Positions 42,338 to 43,545 of a stretch of 43,545 nt of DNA are shown here, one piece after another. The stretch spans positions 1 to 43,545 of the forward strand of contig NZ_NPMS01000015.1 in assembly GCF_002266285.1 (NCBI RefSeq). The letters run 5' to 3'. Source of the stretch: Virgibacillus indicus. GTDB taxonomy: Bacteria > Bacillota > Bacilli > Bacillales > Amphibacillaceae. The notes under the pieces are model-generated. The model saw nothing but the letters and a program-made list of their open reading frames with translations, was not told the DNA's origin and searched no databases. The position numbers were made by a program, and so were the translations under genes. Numbering within the stretch: position 1 is the stretch's first letter; each line of letters begins with the position of its first letter.

Positions 42338-42697
42338 ATGCCAGTAAATACAAAAAGAATTTATGAATCAACTAATAAAAATGATGGGGTTCGCGTGCTT
42401 GTGGATCGTGTGTGGCCTAGAGGTATGTCAAAAGAGGATGCTAAGCTTGATCACTGGATGAAAGAAATTGGACCGTCAAATGAATTAAGAAAATGGTTTG
42501 ACCATGATCCTGATAAATATGATGATTTTAAGAAAAAATATAAAGACGAGCTGGAGAGCGGGGATCAAAAGGAGGAATTGGAAAAGTTAAAAGAGATTAC
42601 AAAAAAGCATAATAAAAATGTCACATTATTATATTCTGCAAAAGATGAAGATAATAACCAGGCGAAGGTTTTAAAGGAAATACTGGATCGGCAATAA
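42338..42697 (+). CDS. DUF488 (YeaO-like) protein
   Basis: The 119-aa soluble protein carries the DUF488 signature VLVDRVWPRGMSKEDAKLDHW near the N-terminus (given as VLVDRVWPRGMSKE) and LRKWFDHDPDKYDDFKKKY, ending with VTLLYSAKDEDNNQA. The family is widespread and uncharacterised. It is very rich in Lys and Asp/Glu, fitting a halotolerant cytosol. AGGAGGAG at about 42321-42328 precedes the ATG. It is convergent with the broken DUF4003-like gene. Confidence 0.85.
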   Translation: MPVNTKRIYESTNKNDGVRVLVDRVWPRGMSKEDAKLDHWMKEIGPSNELRKWFDHDPDKYDDFKKKYKDELESGDQKEELEKLKEITKKHNKNVTLLYSAKDEDNNQAKVLKEILDRQ

Positions 42698-42712
42698 CAG
42701 GGGATACCCCTG

Positions 42713-43230
42713 TTAACTGCCATTATTTGAATTTGCTGCAACAGTGGTTGCTGTGATAGTGGAAACCAAAACTGCCTGCTGTGCCTGAAGAATCATTTCC
42801 AGTGTGGTACGAATACTTGCATCTGTAAGGGAGGAATGATCCACTTTGTCATTTACATAAAAACTGACAGCCATAGTTACATTCATATCCTTTTCCCATT
42901 TGAAATGTTTTTCACCCATAAGCTGCTGGTACATAGAAGAAACCCCAGAAATATCAATCTCATTTTGGGGCAGTAATGCCAGCATGCCGATAACCGGGTA
43001 ATATTTTGCCTTTGGTTTAATACTGATCTTCCTAAAATCATCTGAGACGCGGATAGATCGGCCAACCAAATCCTGAACACTTGCTTTGCTGTCCAATGAA
43101 AGAATATGACTCAGAAATTGCAGATCATTTCCTTTTCTGAAACCTTCTTTTGCTAATTCTTCATAAAGCATTTCAATATGCTGGATTATATCAGGTCTAT
43201 TCTTCAGCGCGAGTAATGCAGCAAGTGGCT
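42713..43230 (-). pseudogene. DUF4003-like gene, frameshifted and interrupted
   Basis: From ATG 43171 a 152-codon frame reads LYEELAKEGFRKGNDLQFLS, LPQNEIDISG and EKHFKWEKDMNVTMAVSF, the C-terminal half of DUF4003 proteins, which are normally over 300 residues. Upstream in the same frame is RPDIIQHIE and then a stop at 43205-43207. In another frame, PLAALLALKK (43229-43200) supplies the expected preceding residues, implying a frameshift near 43200. About 43231 the homology ends and an IS200/IS605-like end begins. The 152-aa frame could be taken for an intact gene, but it lacks a ribosome binding site and an N-terminal half. Family assignment is from recalled motifs. Confidence 0.6.
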
Positions 43231-43545
43231 GACTACCCCCACCCCTAAAGGAGTGGGGTTCTCATGTACTTGCAGAAGCCTCTCGAAGCTCTCCACAGGT
43301 CGCTATAACTACTTAGAAAATAGCTATCGTTTTTTCTTTTTCATTGAAGCGAGCGTCTGTGTACAACATCCTCGATTTATCTTCTGTTCCATGAGACTTT
43401 ATATTCCATACAACCAACGTTGTATTAGCGAATACTTTTTACGGAGGCAGGTAGCTCTACCTACAAAGGAATCACTTCTTAATTTGCTTTTTTAATGCCC
43501 ATACTGCTTGGAAAAGCTTCTGTTTGTTGCTTTAAACCATCTATA
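43231..43545 (-). mobile_element. Probable right end of an IS200/IS605-family element with omegaRNA-like region
   Basis: CCCCACCCC/GGAGTGGGG (43238-43246, 43251-43259, loop TAAA) is a subterminal hairpin close to the junction with the broken gene, as in the right end of IS200/IS605 elements, which lack inverted repeats. Inside it, about 230 nt hold more stems on the minus strand (GGTAG/CTACC at about 43449-43460; ATACAAC/GTTGTAT at about 43408-43425) and no intact frame. This fits the 3' part of a tnpB transcript that yields omegaRNA. A short frame at 43494-43545 runs off the window. The transposase or TnpB, if any, lies beyond the edge, so the call is provisional. Confidence 0.5.

Noticed and set aside
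43253..43495. 80-codon plus-strand frame in the IS end
   Set aside because: It is antisense to the structured IS end, starts in the hairpin, lacks a ribosome binding site and has no recognisable features.

Overview
The window looks like ordinary chromosome from a low-GC Gram-positive endospore-forming bacterium of the family Bacillaceae, most likely a halotolerant genus near Virgibacillus, Oceanobacillus or Lentibacillus. The genus is inference; no rRNA gene or other marker is present. The evidence is strong AGGAGG-type ribosome binding sites, Rho-independent terminators after most genes, CcpA-type cre sites, an S-box SAM riboswitch, a yybP-ykoY manganese riboswitch, and gene pairs known from Bacillus (ypmR-ypmS, kbl-tdh, hutHUIG).

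Layout. 1-1191: the end of an oligopeptide ABC transporter operon (oppD tail, oppF). 1.7-2.7 kb: a secreted LysM/3D-domain wall protein with WalR-like boxes, and a 45-aa membrane peptide. 3.0-5.2 kb: threonine degradation (kbl, SDR-type tdh). 5.4-8.9 kb: an ABC-F ATPase, a permuted papain-fold protein and a WYL regulator. 9.0-10.6 kb: ypmS and ypmR. 11.1-13.1 kb: an S-box-controlled O-acetylhomoserine sulfhydrylase carrying an extra C-terminal domain. 13.5-15.8 kb: RarD-type permease and methionine gamma-lyase. 16.2-19.9 kb: cardiolipin synthase, acyl-CoA thioesterase, sodium:alanine symporter. 20.5-26.1 kb: the histidine utilisation operon hutHUIG behind a cre-overlapped promoter and an attenuator-like leader. 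26.1-30.3 kb: HxlR regulator, M29 aminopeptidase, RecQ. 30.4-35.7 kb: FAD dehydrogenase, BrnQ, CPA-type antiporter. 35.7-41.2 kb: small membrane and coiled-coil proteins, GNAT protein, AI-2E transporter, phosphoglucomutase. 41.2-42.7 kb: riboswitch-controlled TerC and a DUF488 protein. 42.7-43.5 kb: a DUF4003-like gene broken by a frameshift and by what looks like the right end of an IS200/IS605 element.

A theme is amino-acid acquisition and catabolism: peptide uptake, aminopeptidase, alanine and branched-chain uptake, and threonine, methionine and histidine breakdown. At least two of these units (methionine gamma-lyase and hut) carry good cre sites, so catabolite repression probably coordinates them.

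The most unusual content is non-coding. A family of dispersed intergenic elements appears three times (13152-13448, 19975-20426, and inverted at 37520-38131). Each has 18-nt near-palindromic ends, conserved arms, and a core of exactly 52-bp tandem units in 2, 5 and 8 copies. A separate GC-rich element (10730-10914) folds on paper into a multibranched structure with eight helices. The hut leader combines a 20-codon ORF, a terminator that contains its stop codon, and a second hairpin before hutH.
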